Source: Chryseobacterium gleum (GTDB lineage Bacteria > Bacteroidota > Bacteroidia > Flavobacteriales_D > Crocinitomicaceae). From it: a DNA stretch of 5,093 bases. The notes below the pieces were generated by a model. The model saw only the letters and a program-made list of their open reading frames with translations. It made no database searches and had not been told where the DNA came from. The stretch is from positions 1 through 5,093 of the forward strand of contig CALPSU020000195.1 in the NCBI GenBank assembly GCA_943326315.2, written 5' to 3'. Shown here one piece after another: positions 1 to 5,093 of this stretch; positions within the stretch are counted from its first letter, which is position 1; each line of letters starts with the position of its first letter. A program made the translations under genes and the position numbers.

Positions 1-14
1 GAATTCACTTTTTT

Positions 15-79
15 GCCAATAACTACTATATACTACTTCAAATGTAGCGTATTTAAGTTGCTTTTGGTGTGTTATGCGC
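15..79. repeat. Imperfect palindrome resembling an attC-like recombination site
   Basis: The core can fold as a hairpin: CTAC (33-36) pairs with GTAG (44-47) around a 7-nt loop, and the stem extends through 28-32/48-52 with one mismatch (A32/C48) and one G-T wobble (T31-G49). Further out, AACT (21-24) pairs with AGTT (56-59) and GCCAA (15-19) with TTGGT (64-68, one wobble), leaving unpaired bases mainly on the right arm. In an alternative outer pairing ATAAC (19-23) matches GTTAT (71-75), and GCCAATAAC is 7/9 identical to the reverse complement of GTTATGCGC (71-79). Inverted ends with a GTT/AAC core around an imperfect stem with extrahelical bases are the architecture of integron attC sites. 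The match to the classical GTTRRRY box is not exact (GTTATGC). It lies about 140 bp from the 3' end of a tyrosine recombinase gene. It could also be an ordinary hairpin or a degenerate repeat. Confidence 0.4.
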
Positions 80-100
80 TAAAAAGGTGTTTTTTTGTTT

Positions 101-137
101 TGTGTTATTTACGGCTTCGCTGTTATGAGTCACATAA
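101..137. repeat. Second GTTAT-rich block with small hairpin
   Basis: GTGTTAT occurs at 69-75 and again at 102-108, and GTTATGAG follows at 122-129. Between the last two, ACGGC (111-115) pairs with GCTGT (119-123, one G-T wobble) around a TTC loop. TTATG (123-127) is mirrored by CATAA (133-137). The block repeats the GTTAT(G) word of the neighbouring palindrome at close spacing, which fits a degenerate copy of the same type of site or a simple attachment site next to the recombinase. The evidence is word repetition and short pairing only. The rest of 80-215 holds no convincing gene; a 38-codon frame beginning at 125 looks like chance. Confidence 0.25.
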
Positions 138-186
138 TTTATAGGCGATTCATTTACTTTAATTATCCAAATCTAATTTTTATTTT

Positions 187-208
187 GAAGTTCGACAAAT
201 TCTTTTTT
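187..208 (+). terminator. Weak hairpin followed by T-run
   Basis: GAAGTT (187-192) and AAATTC (197-202) can pair with one internal mismatch around a CGAC loop, and six T residues follow (203-208). This would end plus-strand transcription entering from the left before it meets the convergent recombinase gene. The stem is short and AT-rich, so this is a weak candidate. Confidence 0.2.
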
Positions 209-215
209 ATGTTAT

Positions 216-1349
216 TTATAAATCATCAAATGGACTCTTAATTTGTTGTATACTTTTAGTACTTACATGGGTGTAGATTTCCGTTGTTCGACTACTACTA
301 TGACCTAAAATTTCTTGAATATACCTCAAATCTGTACCTGCTTCAAGTAGGTGGGTAGCATAAGAATGTCTCAACCAATGAAGCGTTACTGGTTTGGTTA
401 TTCCAGCTTTGAAAAAAGCTTTTTTTAAGACTTGTTGTAAACTTCGTTGATCGTATTGTGTTCCTGGTTCTTGTCCCTCAAATAAATACTCTAAAGGTCG
501 ATAGGCTTTATAATAATTTCTGAGCATTTCAATTGTCTTATCACTTAATGGTACGATTCGATCTTTTTTCCCTTTCGATTGTTGAACGATTAAAATGTTT
601 CTTTTCGAATCGACGTGATTTGGCTTTAATATTAATACTTCACCGCATCTTAATCCACAGGAGTATATGAGGGATAGCATAGTTTTGTGCTTTACATTGA
701 CTAACGAATTAATGGTGCGTTTTACTTCTTCTTTACTCAAAACATTCGGCAGCTTTTTTTCTCGTCTTGGTCGCTCAATTAAATCAACATTTATATTGAC
801 ATTCTGAATTTTTCTGAAAAATAATTTAACGGAATTAATTACTTGATTTTGAAATGATTCGGATAATCCATTTTTTAGAATGTAATTGATATTAAAATCG
901 ATGATGTCGTCATTTGTGATTTCAGATAAACTCTTTGTAGAATGGAATCTCAAAAATCGTTTCAAGGTTTCAATATAAACTTCGATGGTATTGTCACTGT
1001 ATCGCTTAGCTAATAAATAATTTTTATACGAAATGATTTTTTCGTCAATTTCAGGAGCTAATTCAGGAAGAATATACTTTGCCTGAACGTATACATTTTT
1101 CGGTGTTTCGATTTTTAAAGGTTTGAAATTTGTGCAATCAATCCAATAATTCCCACGACAAACTTGAAATAATTTCGTTTTTACATCTCGAGAATAGGGA
1201 ATATGCCAACACTGAAGAGTCGCACTCCATTTTAAATCGGTTAACGATTTCTGCAACAAAAGAAGAATTTCATCATCCTTCTCAAACTTTAAACAAACCC
1301 GTAATTGTTCCTTGTGATTTACCGATTCGATGGTTATGTTTTTTATCAT
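216..1349 (-). CDS. Tyrosine-type site-specific recombinase (XerC/D- or IntI-like), intact
   Basis: This is a 377-residue DNA strand-exchange enzyme that would cut and rejoin DNA through a 3'-phosphotyrosine. About 100 N-terminal residues of unclear function, with a WSATLQCWHIPYS stretch at 41-53, precede a SAM-like core-binding domain (about 101-190) and the catalytic domain (about 200-370). All expected catalytic residues are present: R234 in GLRCGE, K259 in QSKGKKDR, H324 and R327 in LHWLRH, H350 in LGHSS, and the nucleophile Y359 in EIYTH. The C-terminus ends in KSPFDDL, an ending I recognise from Bacteroidota recombinases. The length exceeds XerC/XerD (about 300 residues) because of the N-terminal extension. 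The ATG start (MIKN) is chosen because upstream sequence adds no longer homologous reading. It is transcribed away from the housekeeping cluster, and its 3' end faces palindromic repeats, suggesting it acts on nearby sites. No excisionase, relaxase or transposition gene is visible. The recombinase call is secure; its substrate is inferred. Confidence 0.93.
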   Translation of the reverse strand: MIKNITIESVNHKEQLRVCLKFEKDDEILLLLQKSLTDLKWSATLQCWHIPYSRDVKTKLFQVCRGNYWIDCTNFKPLKIETPKNVYVQAKYILPELAPEIDEKIISYKNYLLAKRYSDNTIEVYIETLKRFLRFHSTKSLSEITNDDIIDFNINYILKNGLSESFQNQVINSVKLFFRKIQNVNINVDLIERPRREKKLPNVLSKEEVKRTINSLVNVKHKTMLSLIYSCGLRCGEVLILKPNHVDSKRNILIVQQSKGKKDRIVPLSDKTIEMLRNYYKAYRPLEYLFEGQEPGTQYDQRSLQQVLKKAFFKAGITKPVTLHWLRHSYATHLLEAGTDLRYIQEILGHSSSRTTEIYTHVSTKSIQQIKSPFDDL

Positions 1350-1360
1350 AAAAAGTATTT

Positions 1361-1373
1361 TCTTACTCTAAGA
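1361..1373. promoter_or_regulatory. Perfect inverted repeat upstream of the recombinase start
   Basis: TCTTA and TAAGA form a perfect 5-bp inverted repeat around a CTC centre, 11 bp upstream of the recombinase ATG. The position suits an operator or a recombinase binding site regulating its own gene. In AT-rich DNA a repeat of this size can arise by chance. Confidence 0.2.
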
Positions 1374-1421
1374 TAATAAAATACCTTAAATAATTTATCA
1401 ATATATATCATTCTAATTATC

Positions 1422-1469
1422 AACCTAAACCTAAACCTAAGTCTAAACCTAAGTCTAAACCTAAACCTT
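1422..1469. repeat. Hexanucleotide tandem repeat, eight units of AACCTA type
   Basis: Eight contiguous 6-bp units read AACCTA three times, AGTCTA, AACCTA, AGTCTA, AACCTA, then AACCTT. Units four to seven also read as two copies, offset by six bases, of a 12-mer combining the two variants, so the tract probably grew by slippage in both 6-bp and 12-bp steps. On the minus strand the unit is TAGGTT. The tract is internal and short, so it is not a telomere. Two multiples of the unit sit between the recombinase and its relic. It may be length-variable between strains. Confidence 0.9.
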
Positions 1470-1504
1470 AATCCACTTTCCAACTAAAAGTATCAATTTT
1501 CTCA

Positions 1505-1638
1505 TGCAAATGATTTAAAAAAAGTATACTGTTGTGCTTTAGAATCTGTTAACGCTTTAATCTGATCCTCCAACAAAAGATCTATTTTCAATAGGAGTTC
1601 GGTCTTTCTTTCATTTCGATTGAGAAACAATTAAAATG
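1505..1638 (-). pseudogene. Decayed fragment of a second tyrosine recombinase gene
   Basis: Read on the minus strand from 1637, the sequence encodes ILIVSQSK, an in-frame TGA stop, then KKDRTPIEN. This matches ILIVQQSKGKKDR of the intact recombinase (residues 252-264, containing catalytic K259), with the stop replacing the glycine codon. At DNA level 1598-1638 aligns without gaps to 557-597 with 33 of 41 identical bases by my hand count. After a frame change the minus strand continues as KIDLLLEDQIKALTDSK then AQQYTFFK, which fits the region after the lysine motif in such enzymes (KTIEMLRNYYKAY in the intact copy), and then meets a stop at 1502-1504. The Arg motif before it and the HxxR/Tyr part after it are not recognisable. 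It is best read as a remnant of a diverged paralogue. The first 41 bases are the strong part; the frameshifted continuation is tentative. Confidence 0.6.
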
Positions 1639-1675
1639 GTGTTAAATATTAAAAAAAATAAGGGGTTATTTTTTC

Positions 1676-1683
1676 TAAATTTG
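1676..1683 (+). promoter_or_regulatory. Candidate Bacteroidota -7 element (TAnnTTTG) for the core operon
   Basis: TAAATTTG matches the TAnnTTTG -7 consensus of Bacteroidota sigma factors exactly, and the next gene on this strand begins at 1770, leaving a leader of roughly 80 nt. No TTG is seen at the usual distance upstream. A second, one-mismatch candidate (TAACTTTA, 1738-1745) lies closer to the start codon. Either could drive the DUF3822-rsmD pair and the genes behind it. Confidence 0.4.
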
Positions 1684-1769
1684 CTTAATTATAGAAGCTC
1701 AAAACAAAATAATCTCAACTATATTAAAACAGTTTCTTAACTTTACGTTTATAAATATCTATTAAGAAT

Positions 1770-2531
1770 ATGAAAAGTCAATTGGCGATTGAATTATCTG
1801 AAAATGCTGTACTATTTGCTAGTTTAGAGGATGGGATTGTTCAATCGGTTGATAGATTTACTTTTAAAGATAAAATTGATTACCGATACAAAGAACAATT
1901 AGACTTAATTTTCACCGAAAAAGGCTATAGAGAAAGGCATTACGATGAATATTCGCTTTCTTGGTATTCAATTCATTCGACTCTTTTACCAAATAATGTT
2001 TTCAGCGAAACCAAACCTGAAGCCTTGTTTAAATTATGTTACAGTGCTGATATTCCAAATGATCATATCGATTATAATAGAATTCCTGAACTATCTGTTG
2101 TAAACGTTTTTTCTATTCCGCTTTGGGTGAAATCTTTTTTTGTAATAAAATTCCCAAGAATTGTAATTCAACACGAAGGAAGTCATCTCTTACATGGTTT
2201 ATTTGCTGGTTCAACCTATAAATTGAAAGGAATAATCATTCTTCATGAAAGCTCTTTTAACTTAGTTTTGGCAAATGAAAATGGATTACAATTTTATTCC
2301 CATTTCGACTTTCATTCTGCAGATGATGTTATTTACCATTTTATTTATTCGTTGCAACAGAGAGGTTTTTTCGGAATGTCAGGAGGTTTAACTTTGTGTG
2401 CAGGAATCGGATCGAATGATGAATATGCAATCGAAATTAAAAAGAAACTAGAGTCAATAAAAGAACTTAAATCTTTGAAAATAAATATTAATTCACACTT
2501 ACTAATAAACTACCAAACGCTGTGCGTATAA
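1770..2531 (+). CDS. DUF3822 family protein
   Basis: This is a 253-residue, probably cytoplasmic protein with no signal peptide or membrane segment. I recognise it as DUF3822, a family I know mainly from Bacteroidota, by its N-terminal beta-strand pattern (LAIELSENAVLF, 5-16), the STLLPNNVF stretch (70-78), VVNVFSIP (110-117), the FYSHFDFHSADD block (175-186) and the C-terminal LCV ending. The alternating strands and the GLTLCAGIG segment (206-214) recall actin-like ATPase folds, but that is only an impression and no phosphate-binding motif can be confirmed. The function is unknown. The gene overlaps the next one, rsmD, by 10 bp, so the two are almost certainly co-transcribed and translationally coupled, hinting at a role tied to ribosome modification or to RsmD itself. 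The ATG at 1770 is the first start in the open frame and gives the expected N-terminus. Confidence 0.85.
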   Translation: MKSQLAIELSENAVLFASLEDGIVQSVDRFTFKDKIDYRYKEQLDLIFTEKGYRERHYDEYSLSWYSIHSTLLPNNVFSETKPEALFKLCYSADIPNDHIDYNRIPELSVVNVFSIPLWVKSFFVIKFPRIVIQHEGSHLLHGLFAGSTYKLKGIIILHESSFNLVLANENGLQFYSHFDFHSADDVIYHFIYSLQQRGFFGMSGGLTLCAGIGSNDEYAIEIKKKLESIKELKSLKININSHLLINYQTLCV

Positions 2532-3094
2532 TAAGAGGAAATTTAAAATCAAGACGTTTTTCAATACCTAAAAATTTTCCTTCTCGTCCAACGACAGATT
2601 TTGCAAAAGAAGGATTGTTCAATCTATTAGAAAACCAATACGACATTGAAGATATGACTGTATTGGATTTATGCGCGGGTACAGGAAATATTTCTTTCGA
2701 ATTTGTATCGAGAGATATTGGTCATGTGACGTGTGTAGATAAAGATTTTAATTGCGTAAAATTTATTCGTCAAAATTCAATTGCTTTTGGAATTGAAGAC
2801 AAAATGGAAGTTATTAAAATGGATGTTATCTTATATCTAAAAAAAACAGATAAGAAATTTGATATCATTTTTTCAGATCCTCCTTACGATGTTAAATTTC
2901 ATGATCAAGTAGCTCAAATTGTTTTCGAAAGAAATTTATTAAATGAAGATGGGCTCTTGATAATTGAACATGGAAGACATACTGCACTTCAAAAAATACC
3001 TCAGTTTGATACAATGCGTCCCTATGGGAATGTGTACTTTAGTTTTTTTACGTACAAAAATGAATTAGAATCGCCATTAAAAATTGTAAATTAA
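2522..3094 (+). CDS. rsmD: 16S rRNA (guanine(966)-N(2))-methyltransferase RsmD
   Basis: This is a 190-residue Rossmann-fold methyltransferase that transfers a methyl group from S-adenosylmethionine to N2 of G966 (E. coli numbering) in 16S rRNA during small-subunit assembly. The typical N-terminus MRIIRGNLKSRRF (1-13) is followed by RPTTDFAKEGLFNLL (22-36), the SAM-binding motif VLDLCAGTGNISFE (47-60), the acidic end of strand 2 (VDKD, 72-75), and the catalytic SDPPYD (118-123). Length and motif order agree with the family. The start is GTG at 2522, inside the last codons of the DUF3822 gene. It is preferred because it places MRII exactly where RsmD proteins begin and because the next in-frame ATG (2655) would remove the RPTTD motif. 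The 10-bp overlap implies re-initiation by ribosomes finishing the upstream gene. No inactivating change is seen. Confidence 0.95.
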   Translation: MRIIRGNLKSRRFSIPKNFPSRPTTDFAKEGLFNLLENQYDIEDMTVLDLCAGTGNISFEFVSRDIGHVTCVDKDFNCVKFIRQNSIAFGIEDKMEVIKMDVILYLKKTDKKFDIIFSDPPYDVKFHDQVAQIVFERNLLNEDGLLIIEHGRHTALQKIPQFDTMRPYGNVYFSFFTYKNELESPLKIVN

Positions 3095-3181
3095 CATTGC
3101 TAATTAACTACATTTATTGGATTTGAAATTGTAATTTGTAAGCTAAATCATAGAAAATAGAGTTTTATATATACTTTAATT

Positions 3182-3640
3182 ATGAAGAAAATAGGTTTAT
3201 TCCCAGGTTCGTTTGATCCCTTTACAAAAGGACATGAAGTCGTTGTAGAAAAGGCAATTAATTTGTTTGATGAAGTTATAATTTCAATAGGAATAAACAG
3301 TAAAAAAACTTCAATGTTTGAATTAGATAAGAGGATTAAACACATTGAATCCTTGTTTATTAACATGCCTAATGTTACAGTTAAAACGTATCAAAAATTG
3401 ACCGTGGAATTTTGTAAAGAAGTAGGAGCTAATTTTATAATTAGAGGGTTAAGAGATTCAAAAGATTTTGAATATGAAAAATCAATCGCCCACATGAATT
3501 TGGAAATTTCAGATGTGGAAACTGTTTTTTTATTGACCTCTCAAAAATACAGTGCAATTAACGCTTCTATAGTTAGAGAAATTTACAGTAATAATGCTTC
3601 TATCGAACCTTTTGTAACAAATTCAAAATTACTCGTTTAA
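3182..3640 (+). CDS. coaD: Phosphopantetheine adenylyltransferase CoaD
   Basis: CoaD catalyses the penultimate step of coenzyme A synthesis, joining ATP and 4'-phosphopantetheine to give dephospho-CoA and pyrophosphate, in the cytoplasm. The 152-residue product is close to the usual length and carries the nucleotidyltransferase signature GSFDPFTKGHE (9-19, with H18 of the T/HxGH motif), the RGLRDSKDFEYE block (88-99, with R88 and R91), and the C-terminal YSAINASIVREI (123-134) that corresponds to the ISSS/TxxR nucleotide-binding motif. The ATG start gives MKKIGLFPGSFDP, the standard N-terminus. It lies 87 bp after rsmD. The gap contains TAATTTG (3132-3138), a near-miss to a -7 element, so it may have its own promoter as well as read-through. 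The next gene starts 31 bp downstream without a terminator, so the two are probably co-transcribed. Confidence 0.96.
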   Translation: MKKIGLFPGSFDPFTKGHEVVVEKAINLFDEVIISIGINSKKTSMFELDKRIKHIESLFINMPNVTVKTYQKLTVEFCKEVGANFIIRGLRDSKDFEYEKSIAHMNLEISDVETVFLLTSQKYSAINASIVREIYSNNASIEPFVTNSKLLV

Positions 3641-3671
3641 TAGATTGTATTTCAATTAAAATTAAGGTAGT

Positions 3672-5093
3672 ATGTTTAAATCAATTTTTCTTTTCATCTG
3701 TATATTTTTTTCAATTACAACACGTGTTTTTGGAAACGATAAAATCATTACAATAAATGGCTTTGCTCCTTCATACGTAGGGAAGAAGATTGAAATATAT
3801 GAAATTCAAGATTATTTAAGTTACTCAGAAGGTTTGATTGCATCAGCTGTTGTTGCTTCGGATAGCACTTTCAAAGTTCAGTTTTTCGGTAATAAAACGC
3901 AAAAAGTTATTGTTAAGTCAAATAAGAATAAAGCTTATTTATACATTCAACCAAATGCTAATTATGATGTATATCTTCCCGAAAAAGATAAGTATGACCC
4001 TTACAGACCAAACGGAAATACGGTTGAACTTTCTTTTTATGGATTAGATAGTAACGATATTAATTATAAAATTCTAGGTGTTGAAAGATGGATCGATGAT
4101 TTTTTAGGACAATATTTCTATACTAAAAAAACAAATGGAGTTGAATTTGTAAAGCAATTGGATAAATTAAAAACGAATATTGAGTTGGCTTATAAGACCG
4201 ATACAAGTTCATTTTTTAAGACTTTTGTTAAGTTCTCAGTAGCGTCGTTAGATGATATTCAACAATCTGGAGAAAGAAATAGGTATGAAAAGCATGATTT
4301 TTATATAAAGTATTCCCCAGTTTCTTACGACAACGATGCGTATATGGAATACATTTTAAAGTATTATGAAAATTTAGCTCCTAGATTAAGTTTTGAGACA
4401 AATAACAATGTTTATTTAGGGATATTAAAAAGTAGTCCAACTTTAGTGATGAAAGCATTGGGAGGAGAATATACTTTAATTAATCTTCGTATTAGAGAAA
4501 TAATGATGGTTAAAATGTTATCAGATGTCTATTATGCTGGCGATTTTCCTCAGACGAATATTATGACAATTTTAGATAGTGTTTCTAAAAAAGCAATGTT
4601 TGAAGCTACAAAAATTATTTCTACAAATGTTAAAAATAGACTGTTAGAGCTTGTGCCAGGTGGAAAAGCACCAGATTTTATATTGACAAAATCCGACGGA
4701 ACTTCTAACTCTTTGTTTTCATATTCTAAAAAGTATATTTATTTTCATTTCTTTGACCCTTCAAGTGTTGAAAATCAAACTGAATTCCCATTGTTAGCTC
4801 CTATACATACTACTTATGGAAACAATATTCAGTTTATAACTATCTATAAGAAAAAGTCAAATTATACAGAAGAAGAAAAAAAACAGATAGCCTCTATAAA
4901 ATGGGAATCGTTTGCATTGGATGAAGAAGATCAATTATTTAAAAGCTACCGAATTGAATCGTTCCCAAGTTACGTTCTAATAGATCCGTATGGGTATATA
5001 ATTTCATCTCCAGCATTAGGCCCAAGACCAAATGGAGAAGGAGTTACAATAGAGAAAACGTTCTTTTTTCTAAAAAAAATGATAGAAGAAGAA
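3672..5093 (+). CDS. Exported TlpA-like thioredoxin-fold protein lacking the CxxC motif (partial, 3' end outside window)
   Basis: The frame is open from the ATG at 3672 to the right edge (474 codons, no stop). Residues 1-21 (MFKSIFLFICIFFSI, then TTRVFG) form a signal peptide. C10 lies inside the hydrophobic core and not in a lipobox, so export to the periplasm or beyond is expected. Residues about 23-110 look like a beta-rich domain of the kind found at the front of Bacteroidota TlpA/AhpC-TSA proteins (DUF4369-like). A mainly helical middle follows (about 120-320). From PGGKAPDF (329-336) on, the sequence has the thioredoxin-fold layout: a strand YFHFFDPSS (357-365) and a cis-proline segment SFPSYVLIDPYG with P432. 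The redox CxxC after that strand is absent: the site reads DPSSVENQ, and C10 is the only cysteine in the visible protein. It therefore cannot be a standard thiol-disulfide reductase. The start has AAGG shortly upstream and is 31 bp after coaD. Confidence 0.85.
   Translation, partial: MFKSIFLFICIFFSITTRVFGNDKIITINGFAPSYVGKKIEIYEIQDYLSYSEGLIASAVVASDSTFKVQFFGNKTQKVIVKSNKNKAYLYIQPNANYDVYLPEKDKYDPYRPNGNTVELSFYGLDSNDINYKILGVERWIDDFLGQYFYTKKTNGVEFVKQLDKLKTNIELAYKTDTSSFFKTFVKFSVASLDDIQQSGERNRYEKHDFYIKYSPVSYDNDAYMEYILKYYENLAPRLSFETNNNVYLGILKSSPTLVMKALGGEYTLINLRIREIMMVKMLSDVYYAGDFPQTNIMTILDSVSKKAMFEATKIISTNVKNRLLELVPGGKAPDFILTKSDGTSNSLFSYSKKYIYFHFFDPSSVENQTEFPLLAPIHTTYGNNIQFITIYKKKSNYTEEEKKQIASIKWESFALDEEDQLFKSYRIESFPSYVLIDPYGYIISSPALGPRPNGEGVTIEKTFFFLKKMIEEE

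Larger units (their letters stand above)
1350..1769. other. 420-bp intergenic region between recombinase and core operon
   Basis: No intact gene is present on either strand. From left to right it holds a short inverted repeat next to the recombinase start, a hexamer tract, a decayed recombinase fragment on the minus strand, and a candidate promoter for the plus-strand cluster; these are listed separately. The two flanking genes are divergently oriented, so both promoters should lie here. No clear TAnnTTTG element is seen for the minus-strand recombinase. Confidence 0.8.

Noticed and set aside
1..6. GAATTC at the very start, suggesting a cloned EcoRI fragment
   Set aside because: Other GAATTC sites occur inside the window (2080 and 4782), and the right edge is not GAATTC, so it may be chance and has no biological meaning.
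125..241. 38-codon open frame on the plus strand beginning MSHIIYRR
   Set aside because: It overlaps the end of the recombinase gene in antisense and has no motif; composition looks like random AT-rich sequence.
1130..1351. 73-codon open frame on the plus strand
   Set aside because: It lies wholly antisense to the start of the intact recombinase, has no recognisable motif, and is a shadow frame.
1422..1469. CRISPR array or true telomere
   Set aside because: Units are only 6 bp with no spacers, and the tract is short and internal on a bacterial chromosome.
1524..1585. Similarity of the relic to the N-terminal coding part of the intact recombinase (shared TCTTTTGTTG and GTTAAC words)
   Set aside because: That match would put the segments in reversed order relative to the lysine motif; the alignment to the region after the lysine motif keeps the order and needs only a frameshift.
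3148..3366. 72-codon open frame on the minus strand
   Set aside because: It is antisense to the beginning of coaD, whose motifs are unambiguous.
3838..4047. 69-codon open frame on the plus strand
   Set aside because: It is out of frame inside the longer TlpA-like gene, which runs open from 3672 to the window edge.

Overview
The window looks like chromosomal DNA of a Bacteroidota bacterium, most likely a Flavobacteriaceae member. The DNA is strongly AT-rich and the genes lack clear Shine-Dalgarno sequences. A TAnnTTTG-type promoter element is present. The gene set also fits: a DUF3822 protein overlapping rsmD, then coaD, then an exported TlpA-like thioredoxin-fold protein. The species cannot be named from the sequence alone.

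Layout. (1) Positions 1-215 are non-coding. They hold an imperfect palindrome (15-79) whose ends read ATAAC and GTTATGCGC, and a second GTTAT-rich block (about 101-137). Both resemble attC-like recombination sites. (2) Positions 216-1349 (minus strand) encode an intact 377-residue tyrosine recombinase with all six catalytic residues; its 3' end faces the palindromic block. (3) Positions 1350-1769 contain no intact gene. They hold a short inverted repeat just upstream of the recombinase, a 48-bp tract of eight AACCTA-type hexamers, a decayed fragment of a second recombinase gene (minus strand, about 1505-1638), and a candidate promoter for the genes to the right. (4) Positions 1770-5093 are a plus-strand housekeeping cluster: DUF3822 gene, rsmD (GTG start, 10-bp overlap), coaD after 87 bp, and, 31 bp further on, a secreted TlpA-like protein that runs off the right edge at codon 474.

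How it works together. The right half is vertically inherited core genome: RsmD methylates 16S rRNA and CoaD makes dephospho-CoA. DUF3822 is a companion of unknown function, and the last protein works in the periplasm or outer envelope. The left half has the look of a mobile or plastic locus. A XerC/D- or IntI-like recombinase sits next to hairpin-forming sites, with the remains of an older recombinase copy beside it. The most interesting reading is the end of an integron-like cassette array of Bacteroidota. Only its edge is visible, so this remains a hypothesis that needs the sequence left of position 1.
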